Of a stretch of 64,000 nucleotides of DNA, positions 51,368-60,130 are shown in pieces; the stretch's first letter is position 1; each line of letters starts with the position of its first letter. The translations under genes and the position numbers were made by a program. The DNA comes from Sva-07 sp963741755. Its GTDB lineage: Bacteria > Actinomycetota > Acidimicrobiia > Acidimicrobiales > Ilumatobacteraceae. Location of the stretch: NCBI GenBank assembly GCA_963741755.1, contig CAVUJG010000007.1:124001-188000 (forward strand). Reading direction: 5' to 3'. A model generated the notes under the pieces. The model was given only the letters and a program-made list of their open reading frames with translations, was not told the DNA's origin and made no database searches.

Positions 51368-52045
51368 TCAGGCGGCGAGAATGCTGATGCCGTCGCCGAG
51401 CACCTTGGCACCGAGCACCACGAACAGCACGGCCATCACGACGGCGTTGTTGACGAGCAGCCAGGACTTCATCGAATCGAGCGTTGGCCGCATGCGGTCG
51501 CCCACTATGAGATAGCCGACGACGGGCACCATCAGAGTGCACGACGCGATCAGGACGTACACGGCCACGACGACGGCCTCTTCGCTCCCCGTCAGGCCCG
51601 CTGCGCCAATGGAACTCGCAGCGGCGATTGTCAAGCCGAGGTTCTTCGGGTTGAGCCCCGACAGCAGCGCAGCGAGTCCGAAGGACTTGACGGCGGTGAA
51701 GTCGTCGATCGATGCCATCCATGCCGGCATCGGTGGTGTCTCGCCGTCGTGCGGACGGTTTCGCCATTGCTTGACGGCGAGCAGGAGGAACACCACACCG
51801 ACGGCGACCTTGATCCAACCTGCAACGTCGTTGGTGCCGTCGGATCCCTCGAACTCGATCAGCAACACGATGGTGGCGACGGCGACCAGCCCGACGATCC
51901 ACCCGACGAGGAACGCGACGCTGTTGCTCTTCGCCCGGGACGAGAACAGCATGAGGATCGTTGCGATGATCGGTACCGGGCTGATCGCCACGCCGACCGC
52001 CAACCCGAGAATCTGTCCGATTGCTGCACCCACGTCGCCTCCCAT
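51368..52045 (-). CDS. GAP/Sap-family membrane protein (LysE-like)
   Basis: A 225-residue membrane protein with six predicted helices, similar to mycobacterial GAP (Sap) proteins used in glycolipid addressing. It begins MGGDVGAAIGQILGLAVGVA, with SPVPIIATILMLFSSRAKSN and a loop at FTAVKSFGLAALLSGLNPKN, then three more helices. The repeated pattern of small-residue helices and the KNL loop fits this family. Its substrate is unknown. The ATG at 52045 is used; an in-frame start 9 codons upstream lacks support. Confidence 0.8.
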   Translation of the reverse strand: MGGDVGAAIGQILGLAVGVAISPVPIIATILMLFSSRAKSNSVAFLVGWIVGLVAVATIVLLIEFEGSDGTNDVAGWIKVAVGVVFLLLAVKQWRNRPHDGETPPMPAWMASIDDFTAVKSFGLAALLSGLNPKNLGLTIAAASSIGAAGLTGSEEAVVVAVYVLIASCTLMVPVVGYLIVGDRMRPTLDSMKSWLLVNNAVVMAVLFVVLGAKVLGDGISILAA

Positions 52046-52134
52046 CGGCCCGCGGCACCATAGCGGAGCCACCCGATCGCGATTGGACGAACAGGCTGCG
52101 TGCGGTCAGATCAGGCTGAGCTCGTCGTGTGGCA

Positions 52135-52791
52135 CTACCGGCGCCAGAACAGGTGGTGGATGATGCCACTCGGGCTCGGGATCGTTTCGTGGTGGAAGCG
52201 GTCGAGCAGGTCGTCGGGTGAATCCCAGAGTTTGCCACCTCGGCCGATTTCCACCGGGGCGACGGCGACGTGCATGGTGTCCACGAGGTCGGCGTCGAGG
52301 AATTCGCGCACCGTGGAGACGCCGCCACCGAGACGCACGTCCTTGCCGTCAGCGGCGGCTTTCGCCTGTCGCAGAGCCTCCGTCGGCGCTGCGTCGATGA
52401 AATGGAAGGTCGTGTCCGACAGTGAGATGGTGGGTCGCTCGTGGTGGGTCAGTACGAAGACCGGCGTGTGGAACGGTGGGTTGTCGCCCCACCAGCCCTC
52501 CCACTCGAGGTCCTCCCAGGGCCCTTTCTGTGGACCGAATTTGCCGCGTCCCATGATCTCGGCGCCGATGTTGTTCGTGTAGTCACGAGTGAAGTAGTCG
52601 TCGAGGCCACGGGTACCGCCCGGGTCGGTGCGATTGGGCCAGCTCGCCGTGGCTCCCGCCCAGGCCGCGAGCACTGCCGGGTCAGCGTGGCCGAAGGGTC
52701 GCTCGAAGCTCTGCCCCTCGCCAGTGCCGTAGCCGTCGGTCGACAGCATGAAGTTCTGCACTCGCAGGAGCTGTTCGCTTGGGCTGCTCAC
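52135..52791 (-). CDS. Dihydrofolate reductase-like (RibD C-terminal domain) protein
   Basis: A 218-residue NADPH-type reductase domain shared by DHFR and RibD. It reads RVQNFMLSTDGYGTGEGQ, has IMGRGKFGPQKGPWEDLEW and VFVLTHHERPTISLSDTTFH, and ends LGGGVSTVREFLDADLVDTM, HVAVAPVEIGRG. Members of this class, common beside ArsR/SRPBCC genes, reduce unknown substrates. The GTG at 52791 overlaps the SRPBCC stop (GTGA), so it is the distal gene of that cassette and appears intact. Confidence 0.82.
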   Translation of the reverse strand: MSSPSEQLLRVQNFMLSTDGYGTGEGQSFERPFGHADPAVLAAWAGATASWPNRTDPGGTRGLDDYFTRDYTNNIGAEIMGRGKFGPQKGPWEDLEWEGWWGDNPPFHTPVFVLTHHERPTISLSDTTFHFIDAAPTEALRQAKAAADGKDVRLGGGVSTVREFLDADLVDTMHVAVAPVEIGRGGKLWDSPDDLLDRFHHETIPSPSGIIHHLFWRR

Positions 52792-53084
52792 GATGCACCC
52801 ACCGGGGCGGCGAGGCCGAGGCGGGCGTAGTGGTCCCGGTCGGCGCCGAAGGTGTCCCAGTCCCACGGTGCGGGCCGGCCTGCGAGGGCTGGCGTGAGCC
52901 GGTCAAGCGAGGTCTGGAGCCCGACGAGGTAGCAGTTGTCGATCGCCTCTTGGACGTCGGGGAGGGTGATGGCGTTCCACACGTCACCGACGCCGTAGGC
53001 GAGGTGCCGTTCGAAGCGGATGACGCCTCCGTCGGCGGTGCGTTCGAGCACGCCGTCGAAGCGAGTGGTGATGTCGTCAGTCAT
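52788..53084 (-). CDS. SRPBCC (AHSA1-like) protein with a missing middle
   Basis: Only 98 residues long. The first half is a standard AHSA1 N terminus (RFDGVLERTADGGVIRFERH, AYGVGDVWNAITLPD); it then jumps to C-terminal sequence (SLDRLTPALAGRPAPWDWD, DRDHYARLGLAAPVGAS). About 60-100 central residues of the usual 160-200 are missing with no frame break, so an in-frame deletion is likely. The barrel cannot close normally. It lies between the ArsR remnant (ATGA overlap) and the DHFR-like gene (GTGA overlap). Confidence 0.7.
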   Translation of the reverse strand: MTDDITTRFDGVLERTADGGVIRFERHLAYGVGDVWNAITLPDVQEAIDNCYLVGLQTSLDRLTPALAGRPAPWDWDTFGADRDHYARLGLAAPVGAS

Positions 53085-53335
53085 GCGGGTCGTTCCTTCT
53101 GGTTCGTCGGTTTCGCAGAGATGGGAGCGGCGGTGCGCTCGAGGTGGCGTTCGAGAGAATCGAGACGGCGGGCCAGTTCGTCGCGGTACGGCTCGAGCCA
53201 CTCATCGAGTTCTCGCAAGGGCTCGGCGCGCAGGCGGTAGAGCCGACGCTGCGCGTCGCGACGGACCTCGACGAGGCGCCTCGCGATCGGCCGGTCGCTC
53301 CAGCGGAACCGAGCGATGATCGCAGGCGAATCAGA
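53081..53335 (-). pseudogene. ArsR-family regulator remnant (N-terminal HTH lost)
   Basis: An 84-codon stretch has the C-terminal half of an ArsR-type regulator: LVEVRRDAQRRLYRLRAEPL, RELDEWLEPYRDELARRLDS and LERHLERTAAP. An in-frame stop (53338-53336) lies just upstream and no start codon is present, so the helix-turn-helix and start are gone. The stop overlaps the SRPBCC ATG (ATGA), the normal arrangement of such cassettes. Its upstream end touches the mdh stop at 53331-53333. Confidence 0.7.
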
Positions 53336-54317
53336 TCAGGCCGAGTTCGGCAACCGCATCGCGCTCGCTCACGAGTTCGTCGGCGCTCGCGTCGATCTTG
53401 GCACGGCTGAAGTCGTCGATCTCGAGGCCCTGGACGATCTCGTAGTCGCCGTCCTTGCAGACACACGGGAACGACGAGATGATTCCCTCGGGGACGCCGT
53501 AGCTGCCGTCGCTCACGACCGACATCGACACCCAGTCACCTTCGGGGGTACCGAGCGTCCAGTCACGGATGTGATCGACCGCCGCTGACGCTGCCGACGC
53601 CGCCGACGACGAACCACGCGCATCGATGATGGCCGCACCGCGCTTGGCGACGGTCGGGATGTAGGAGTTCTCGTACCAGTCGTGGTCGCCGACGGCGTCG
53701 AACGCGTTCTTGCCGTTGACCTCGCAGTGGAAGAGATCGGGGTACTGCGTCGTGGAGTGGTTCCCCCAGATCGTCATCTTGGTGATGTCGTTCACCGAGA
53801 CGTCGAGGCGCTGCGCGAGCTGAGCCTTCGCACGGTTGTGGTCGAGGCGGGTCATCGCCGTGAAGCGCCGCGGATCGAGATCGGCCGAGTTGCGCTGAGC
53901 GATCAGTGCGTTGGTGTTCGCCGGGTTGCCGACGACGAGGATCTTCACCGCCGGCGTGGCCGAGCGTGAGAGGGCCTCTCCCTGTGGCTTGAAGATGCCA
54001 CCGTTGGCCGACAGCAGGTCGGCGCGCTCCATGCCTGCCTTGCGCGGCATCGAACCGACGAGGATCGCCACGTCGGCATCGCCGAACGCCGTGTCGGCAT
54101 CGTCGGTGCACACGACGCTGTCGAGCAGAGGAAATGCACAGTCGTCGAGTTCCATACGCACGCCCTCGAGCGCTCCGAGCGCGGGCGTGATCTCGAGCAG
54201 TTGCAGCGAGACCGGGGTGTCCGGGCCGAGCATCGAGCCTGATGCGATACGGAAGAGGATGCTGTAGCCGATCTGGCCAGCAGCACCGGTGACGGCAACA
54301 CGAACTGGAGTGGTCAT
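53331..54317 (-). CDS. mdh: Malate dehydrogenase
   Basis: A 328-residue NAD-dependent enzyme that converts malate to oxaloacetate in the TCA cycle. The NAD loop is VAVTGAAGQIGYSILFRIAS (about 7-26), substrate arginines are in GSMPRKAGMERADLLSANGG, and the catalytic His is in IWGNHSTTQYPDLF; the Asp/Arg partner block is MTRLDHNRAKAQLA. The ATG at 54317 is chosen because TACGCT ends 6 nt upstream. It is the longer cytosolic/bacterial type of about 330 residues. Confidence 0.95.
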   Translation of the reverse strand: MTTPVRVAVTGAAGQIGYSILFRIASGSMLGPDTPVSLQLLEITPALGALEGVRMELDDCAFPLLDSVVCTDDADTAFGDADVAILVGSMPRKAGMERADLLSANGGIFKPQGEALSRSATPAVKILVVGNPANTNALIAQRNSADLDPRRFTAMTRLDHNRAKAQLAQRLDVSVNDITKMTIWGNHSTTQYPDLFHCEVNGKNAFDAVGDHDWYENSYIPTVAKRGAAIIDARGSSSAASAASAAVDHIRDWTLGTPEGDWVSMSVVSDGSYGVPEGIISSFPCVCKDGDYEIVQGLEIDDFSRAKIDASADELVSERDAVAELGLI

Positions 54318-54323
54318 GGTTCG

Positions 54324-54329
54324 AGCGTA
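54324..54329 (-). promoter_or_regulatory. -10 element (TACGCT) for mdh
   Basis: The minus-strand hexamer ends 6 nt before the ATG at 54317 and decides between this and an upstream in-frame ATG at 54359. Confidence 0.5.
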
Positions 54330-54363
54330 CGCCCGCCACCCACCGCCCCCCAAGCGCACACCC

Positions 54364-54420
54364 GCCCGAAAAATGCCGTGAAAGCTGCGCTGGGCGAACC
54401 GATCGCTACATTTTTCGGGC
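54364..54420. repeat. Family B-like hairpin repeat (diverged copy)
   Basis: Perfect 12-bp arms GCCCGAAAAATG and CATTTTTCGGGC enclose a 33-nt loop containing GCGCTGGGCG, which matches the family B core. The arm sequence differs from the other copies. It begins directly after the stop of the acyltransferase pseudogene and contains T5, so it may be its terminator. Confidence 0.7.
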
Positions 54421-56573
54421 TCAGGGTTGGGCGAGCACCTTGCCGATGACGTCGGCGTAGAAGTTCTGGCCGGACTGGGTCAGGTGGATGCCGTCGTCGT
54501 AGAAGCAGCGGCCTTCGCACGTCGCCGAGAGCACTTCCCAGTCGACCACGGTGACGTTGGGATGCGTTGCCGGAACCGATCGGAGCTTGGCGTTGTTGTC
54601 GGCAATCCACCCGCGATCCGCCTTACCGGTCAGCAGCAGCACGACGGGGACGTCAGCGACGGTGGCCAGCATGGCGTCGAGCGTCTCCTGGCTGAATCCG
54701 CCGTTTGTTCCAAGGTGAACCACGACCACCGAACCGAACGTTCCGTTGTCCTTCAGCGTCTGCATCGTGGGCACGAACGCCTTCATCTGACGGCTCTGCA
54801 ACGCGTCGACCTGGAAGCCGCGAGCTTGGAGTTCCTCGGCCGCACCCAGCATCACCGAGTCACCGAGCGCTACGAGCGGGAAACCCGACACGGTCGGAGG
54901 GATCGCGAGCGGAGCGAGGCCGTCGAGGGAGGACACGACACCGAGCTGACCGACCGCCACCGGCGCCAAGGTGGTCGGTGGCACGGTCGTGGGCGGCAAC
55001 GTCGTCGCCGGCGCAGTGGTTGGCGGGCTCGACGCATCGGCGACGACCGAGCCGGATGGATCGAGTGTCGGATCGAGGACGCCCGGCACCGTCGTGATCG
55101 GCGGCGCTGTGGTCGTCGTGGTCGTCGTGGTGGTGCTCGTCGTGGTGGTCGACGCAACCGGGATGTCGTCGACGGCGAGCAGGTCGGTGGTGAACTCCTC
55201 GCCAGCATCGAGCGCCTGGGCGATCTCATTCTGTTCGAGTGGTGCGCGTCAGCAACACCGCGCCCGACGAACGAGGCCGAGCACCGTGGCCGCCATTGCA
55301 CCGCGCCCGTGGCCAGCAACTTGGGAGCACGGCGATGTCCCCAGCGAAGATCCGATCGCCACCGCAGGCCGAATCGCCCCTGACGGATCGGCGTCTCCAC
55401 GTAGCGGTACGACAACTCGGTCACGATGGTGGTCAGCATCAATGCGAAGACGAACTCACGCACCGACAGCTTGTTGCCCGCCACCCCGCGGATCATCTGG
55501 TAGATCGGCCAGTGGTACAGATACAAGCCATAGGACCGGTGCCCGATCCAGCAGGAACACCACGGTTGCCGAGCACTCGATTGGCATACGCACCGCGATG
55601 GGTGACCGCAGCGATGATGACCAGCGTGCGCCAGCCTCCGAGGAACAGCCCGCCACGGAACACCAGCGGATCGGCGCCGCTCGGTGTACGAGGTACGTGT
55701 TCCAACACAGCCATCCGAGGCCGATGATCGCCAACGAGACGCCAGCCCGTCGAACAGCGCTGCCCTTCGAGCGCAACGGTCCTCGAACGATCGGCCAGGG
55801 GCCGCCAGACCATGGCAAATGCTGCGCCGAGCAGAATGCCACTGAGCCGGCTGATCGTGCCCAGGTACAGCGTGTCGATCTTGTTGATCGGTCGGTCACC
55901 GATCCACCAGTACGCGTCAGGCGTGACATTGGGTTCGGCGATCGGGCCGGGGTAGAAGAGCAGCGCAGTCGCCACCGTGAGCAGTACCGCAGCGACGAAC
56001 AACCACCGGCTGACGGCGGCGACCTGACGGGTGCCGTTGCGACCGAGCAGGAAGATCATGACGACTGGCCAGAACAGGTAGAACTGCTCCTCGACCGCAA
56101 GGCTCCACAGATGGCGCAACGGGGCGAAGTCACCGGCGGCGGTGTAGCCCTGGCCCACCCAGATCTGGTAGTAGTTCGACACGTAGAAGAATCCGGCGAT
56201 CACGTCGCCGCGCAGCGCACCGAGCGCTTCGTACTTGAAAATGGCCGTCCACGACGACGACGATAGACATCATCGTGAACAGCGCCGGGAGCAGCCGTCT
56301 CGCTCGGCGGATCCAGAACTGGCGCAGCGAGATCCGGTACGTGCGCTCGCGCTCGGAGATCAGCAACAGCGTGATCAGATACCCCGAGATCACGAAGAAC
56401 ATCTCGACGCCGAAGAAGCCCCCGGGCAGCCAATCGCTGTTGGCGTGGTACACCATCACCGCCACCACGGCGAGCGCCCGCATGCCGTCGAGACCCGGAA
56501 GATACGGGACCCGACTGATGTGAGCGCGGTCGTCGGAGACCGGTTCCACCCGGGGTGGGGCGAGCGTGGACAT
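54421..56573 (-). pseudogene. Acyltransferase-3/SGNH fusion gene, degraded by multiple frameshifts
   Basis: The coding sequence is spread over all three minus-strand frames. Fragments line up with the intact neighbour: SRVPYLPGLDGMRALAVVAV and MVYHANSDWLPGGFFGVEMF at 56130-56573; GFFYVSNYYQIWVGQGYTAA and PLRHLWSLAVEEQFYLFW to about 55800; GPLRSKGSAVRRAGVSLAII; RGGLFLGGWRTLVIIAAVTH; LYLYHWPIYQMIRGVAGNKL; and the SGNH domain from 55089 (VALGDSVMLGAAEELQARGF, DDGIHLTQSGQNFYADVIGK). At least five frame changes are needed, near 56249, 55800, 55680, 55550 and 55250. The SGNH domain itself is intact. Confidence 0.8.
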
Positions 56574-56612
56574 GGATCATCCAGTATCGCCGAGCACGTT
56601 GCGCCATCAGCG

Positions 56613-58661
56613 TCATGCCGACGATGTCAGCGCTGGGGCTTCGAGCGCTCCGTCGATCAACGCTGCGTAGTACGCCTGGCCGTCGGGGCGCAGGTGGTAG
56701 CCGTCGCTCTGGAAACAATCACCAGGGCAGGAGTCGGCGAGGTCGGCCCAGTAGAGCACCGATGCGTTCGGATACGTGCTCGCTGCGTTGAAGATCAGGT
56801 CGTTGTTGCCGGCGGTCCACTCACGATCGACATCGATCGTCAGGAGCAGCACTTGCGGCACACCCGCGAGGGCGTCCATCATCGCAGTCAGGTCGTTGGG
56901 ATCGATGTTGCCGTTCGTGCCGAGATGGACGACGACGACATCGCCGAGCCGACCGTCATCACGCAACTGCTCGACGATCGCGCGGCCATCGGAGAACTGA
57001 CGGCTCTCCTTGGCATCGACGGTGTAGCCCCGAGTCGCCAGTTCGCCGGCGGCGCCCAGCATGACCGAGTCGCCCAGTGCGAACTGGGCGATCGGAACCG
57101 GCGGTGCCGTGGTCGTCGTGGTCGTCTCGACGACGGCCGGCGGCACCGCGGAACCCGAGGGATCGGTCGAGTCCGCTGGCGCAGTCGACACGTCGGTGAC
57201 AACCGCCGGATCGGTGGCGTCGTCGCCCGAGCACGTCGGATCGTTGACGACATCGCAGGTGAACTCGGCACCCTCGTCGAGTGTCTGGCGCACCTCGTTC
57301 TCTTCGACGGGTGCGGTTGCCAGACTCACACCGGCGAACACCGTGAGGGCTGCGACAACGGCGCCGATGCTGTACAACGCGGTGCGGGGCCCCGAGACGG
57401 GCGAGCGGCGGATGCGAGCCAGCGACGCACCGAGCGTGCCCTTTCGGATCGGCGTCTCGATGAACCGGTACGAGAGTTCGGTGATGATGCCGGTGAGAAT
57501 CATGGCGAACACGAACTCGTAGAACTTCAGGTGGTTTCCGGCGATGTCGCGGATGATCTGATAGATCGGCCAGTGGTACAGGTACAGCCCGTACGACCGG
57601 GTGCCGATCCACAGCAGCACCGGAATGCTCAGCACCTTCGAGGTGACGGCACGCTCGTGGGTGACGGCGGCCACCATCATCAACGTCGCGATCGCGCACA
57701 GCAGGAACCCGCCTCGGAAGAGGAACGGGTTGCCACCGTCGGGGCCGATGAGCCACATCAACCAGGCCATGGCGGCAAGTGCCACGAATCCGATCAGCCC
57801 GACGAGATCGAGGAGTCGGCCCTTGGTGCGCAGTGGCCCACGCATGACCGCGACCGGACGCCACACCATGGCGAACGCGGCGCCGAGCAGGAGGCCCGCC
57901 GCACGGCTGAACGTGCCGAGGTAGGACCAGTCGAACTTCGAGATCTCACGACCGAACACCGACCAGTACGCGTCCGGTGTGACCTCCGGCGTTCCGATCG
58001 GACCCGACGTGTAGACGAGTGCGGTGACGATGGTGATGCCGAGCGCCGCCAGCACGAGCCAGCGGCTGATGTCGGCGATTCTCCGCGACCCGCCGCGAAG
58101 CAGGGCGAACATCACGAGCGGCCACACCACGTAGAACTGTTCCTCGACAGCGAGGCTCCACAGGTGACGCAGCGGGGCGAACTCGTTGGCCGCGGTGTAG
58201 CCGGCGCCCGTCCAGATCTGGTACCAGTTCGAGACGTACAGCAGCGCAGCGATCACGTCGCCGCGCAGCTTTCCCAGCGCCGATCGATCGAACAGCGATG
58301 TCCAGATCGTGATGGCGATCAGCATCGTGAACAGCGCCGGCAGGAGGCGGCGCGCTCGCCGGAACCAGAACTGCTTCATGTCGACGGTCGACGTGCGTTC
58401 CTTCTCGGAGATCAGCAGCAGCGTGATCAGGTACCCCGAGATCACGAAGAAGACCTCGACGCCGAGGTAGCCGCCGGGCAGCCAATCGGGGTTGGCGTGG
58501 TACACCATCACTGCCGCGACAGCGAGTGCCCGCATGCCGTCGAGACCGGGGAGGTACGGGACCCGACTGATGTCGGCGGACCCCGATCGACGACGCGCCC
58601 GCCCTGTTGGCCGCGTCGAGGTACGCGTCGGTACATCCGATGCGTCGGCGGTGGCAGTCAT
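56613..58661 (-). CDS. Membrane acyltransferase-3 with SGNH hydrolase domain (OafA/YrhL-like)
   Basis: A 682-residue membrane enzyme that probably acetylates a cell-surface polysaccharide or lipid. The N-terminal acyltransferase-3 domain has about 10-11 helices and the family motifs SRVPYLPGLDGMRALAVAAV, MVYHANPDWLPGGYLGVEVF, RRARRLLPALF and APLRHLWSLAVEEQFYVVW. A periplasmic Thr-rich linker leads to the SGNH domain (about 485-680) with FALGDSVMLGAAGELATRG (catalytic Ser) and DGYHLRPDGQAYYAALID (Asp/His). The ATG at 58661 starts the conserved cytoplasmic tail. It is the intact partner of a decayed tandem copy and ends 17 nt before metF's stop. Confidence 0.9.
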   Translation of the reverse strand: MTATADASDVPTRTSTRPTGRARRRSGSADISRVPYLPGLDGMRALAVAAVMVYHANPDWLPGGYLGVEVFFVISGYLITLLLISEKERTSTVDMKQFWFRRARRLLPALFTMLIAITIWTSLFDRSALGKLRGDVIAALLYVSNWYQIWTGAGYTAANEFAPLRHLWSLAVEEQFYVVWPLVMFALLRGGSRRIADISRWLVLAALGITIVTALVYTSGPIGTPEVTPDAYWSVFGREISKFDWSYLGTFSRAAGLLLGAAFAMVWRPVAVMRGPLRTKGRLLDLVGLIGFVALAAMAWLMWLIGPDGGNPFLFRGGFLLCAIATLMMVAAVTHERAVTSKVLSIPVLLWIGTRSYGLYLYHWPIYQIIRDIAGNHLKFYEFVFAMILTGIITELSYRFIETPIRKGTLGASLARIRRSPVSGPRTALYSIGAVVAALTVFAGVSLATAPVEENEVRQTLDEGAEFTCDVVNDPTCSGDDATDPAVVTDVSTAPADSTDPSGSAVPPAVVETTTTTTAPPVPIAQFALGDSVMLGAAGELATRGYTVDAKESRQFSDGRAIVEQLRDDGRLGDVVVVHLGTNGNIDPNDLTAMMDALAGVPQVLLLTIDVDREWTAGNNDLIFNAASTYPNASVLYWADLADSCPGDCFQSDGYHLRPDGQAYYAALIDGALEAPALTSSA

Positions 58662-58678
58662 GTGGTGACCAGTATCGC

Positions 58679-59536
58679 TCAAGCGGTGGTCAGGCCGAGG
58701 TTCAGGCAGATCTCGACGACCGACTCTGGCCGGTTGAGTGCGTAGAGGTGCAGACCCGGTGTTCCCGCGTCGATCAGGTCGGCGCACAGCTGTGTGGCGA
58801 CGTCGATCCCGATGCGACGGACCTCCTCGGGATCATCCGTGGCGTCGAGGCGGTCGGCCAGCCAGCCCGGCAGCGCCGCGCCGCTCATCTCTGCCATCCG
58901 CTTGACCATCGCCTTGTTGTTGATCGGCATGATGCCCGGCAGCACCGGCTTGTCGACGCCCAGCGCAGACAGCTCCTCGACGAGGCGCACCCAGTGCTCG
59001 GCGTCGAAGAAGAACTGCGTGAGCGCGAAGTCGGCGATCGAGAGCTTGGCGGCGAGGTGTCGCCGGTCGGTGGCGCGATCCGGTGAACGAGGGTGCACTT
59101 GGGGATGTGCCGCGACGCCGACCGCGAACGTGCCTGCCGCCACCACGTCTTCGAGCAAGTCCATCGCGTAGAGGTAGTCGCCCGGCTCCTCGACCCCACC
59201 GGCCGGTGGATCGCCGCCGAGTGCGAGAATGTTCTCGATGCCGAGTTCGGCGTAGTGCTCGAGCAACGAACCGACGTCGTCACGTCGATGGCCACGGCAC
59301 GTCAGGTGCGGCATCGGGGTCCATGTGGTTTCACCGATCATCCAGGCAACGACGTCGCCGGTGCGGTGGCGATCGGAGCCGCCAGCGCCGTAGGTGATCG
59401 ACACGAAGTCGGGATGCAGCGACTCGATGGCGGCCACGGTGCGCCCGAGGGTCATGTTCGCGGCGGGCGTCTTCGGTGGGAAGAACTCGAACGACAGCGT
59501 CCGCTTGCTCGCAAGGAGATCCGGGATCCGGGCCAT
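58679..59536 (-). CDS. metF: Methylenetetrahydrofolate reductase
   Basis: A 285-residue flavoprotein that reduces 5,10-methylene-THF to 5-methyl-THF for methionine synthesis. The N-terminal signature is LSFEFFPPKTPAANMTL; the active-site region is FVSITYGAGGSDRHRTGDVV; then TCRGHRRDDVGSLLEHYAEL, LALGGDPPAGG, TQFFFDAEHWVRLVEEL and PVLPGIMPINNKAMVKRMAE. Length is normal for bacterial MetF. TAGTTT (59543-59548, minus) ends 6 nt before the ATG, so it is probably leaderless. Confidence 0.95.
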   Translation of the reverse strand: MARIPDLLASKRTLSFEFFPPKTPAANMTLGRTVAAIESLHPDFVSITYGAGGSDRHRTGDVVAWMIGETTWTPMPHLTCRGHRRDDVGSLLEHYAELGIENILALGGDPPAGGVEEPGDYLYAMDLLEDVVAAGTFAVGVAAHPQVHPRSPDRATDRRHLAAKLSIADFALTQFFFDAEHWVRLVEELSALGVDKPVLPGIMPINNKAMVKRMAEMSGAALPGWLADRLDATDDPEEVRRIGIDVATQLCADLIDAGTPGLHLYALNRPESVVEICLNLGLTTA

Positions 59537-59660
59537 TCGCCCAAACTATCGACCGCAGCGCCACGGCGGCAGCCACACGCAGGGTCAACCAGAATGCCCG
59601 CTACCAGGTGTACCTTGCGCCCTGGCCCGGCCGGGTCAACGAACGAGGGGACACAGACAC

Positions 59661-60026
59661 ATGGACATGATCAACATCTGGAAGACCGTGATAACTCAGC
59701 GGTACGCGAAGTTCGACGGCCGAGCCGGCCGAGCAGAGTTCTGGTGGTTCGCGCTCGCCAACATCATCGTCTACATCGTGCTCGCGATCCTGATGTCGAT
59801 CTCGTCGATCTTCTTCATTCTCTACATTGGCTACGCGATTGCCGTCATCGTCCCGAGCATCGCCCTGGCGATCCGCCGTTTGCACGACACCGACAAGTCG
59901 GGCTGGTTCCTGCTCATCGGTCTCATCCCGTTCGTCGGGTGGATCATCCTGCTCGTCTTCTACATCATGGAAGGCACGAGCGGCCCGAACAACTTCGGTG
60001 CCGCCGCAGAACCCGCCTCCGCCTGA
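59661..60026 (+). CDS. DUF805 membrane protein
   Basis: A 121-residue membrane protein of the DUF805 family. The N-terminal FDGRAGRAEFWWFALANIIV (residues 19-38) is the family signature. Three or four helices follow, and the RLHDTDKSGWFLLIGLIPFV motif sits between helices 3 and 4. Function is unknown. GAGGGG lies about 11 nt before the ATG. A possible -10 (TACCTT, 59611-59616) is part of a 17-nt element also found before the gene at 38992. Confidence 0.88.
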   Translation: MDMINIWKTVITQRYAKFDGRAGRAEFWWFALANIIVYIVLAILMSISSIFFILYIGYAIAVIVPSIALAIRRLHDTDKSGWFLLIGLIPFVGWIILLVFYIMEGTSGPNNFGAAAEPASA

Positions 60027-60130
60027 GCAGGTCAGGCACGGCCGCCGCCGGGAGCGCCAGCGACCAAGGCTGGCGGCCGGCCGACCTCGATCGTCACGCT
60101 CCTGCGTGCCGTGAGGCCGTACCAATCGAT

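Noticed and set aside
57061..57522. Plus-strand frame inside the intact acyltransferase gene
   Set aside because: It is antisense to a well-supported membrane and SGNH domain and has no independent motifs.
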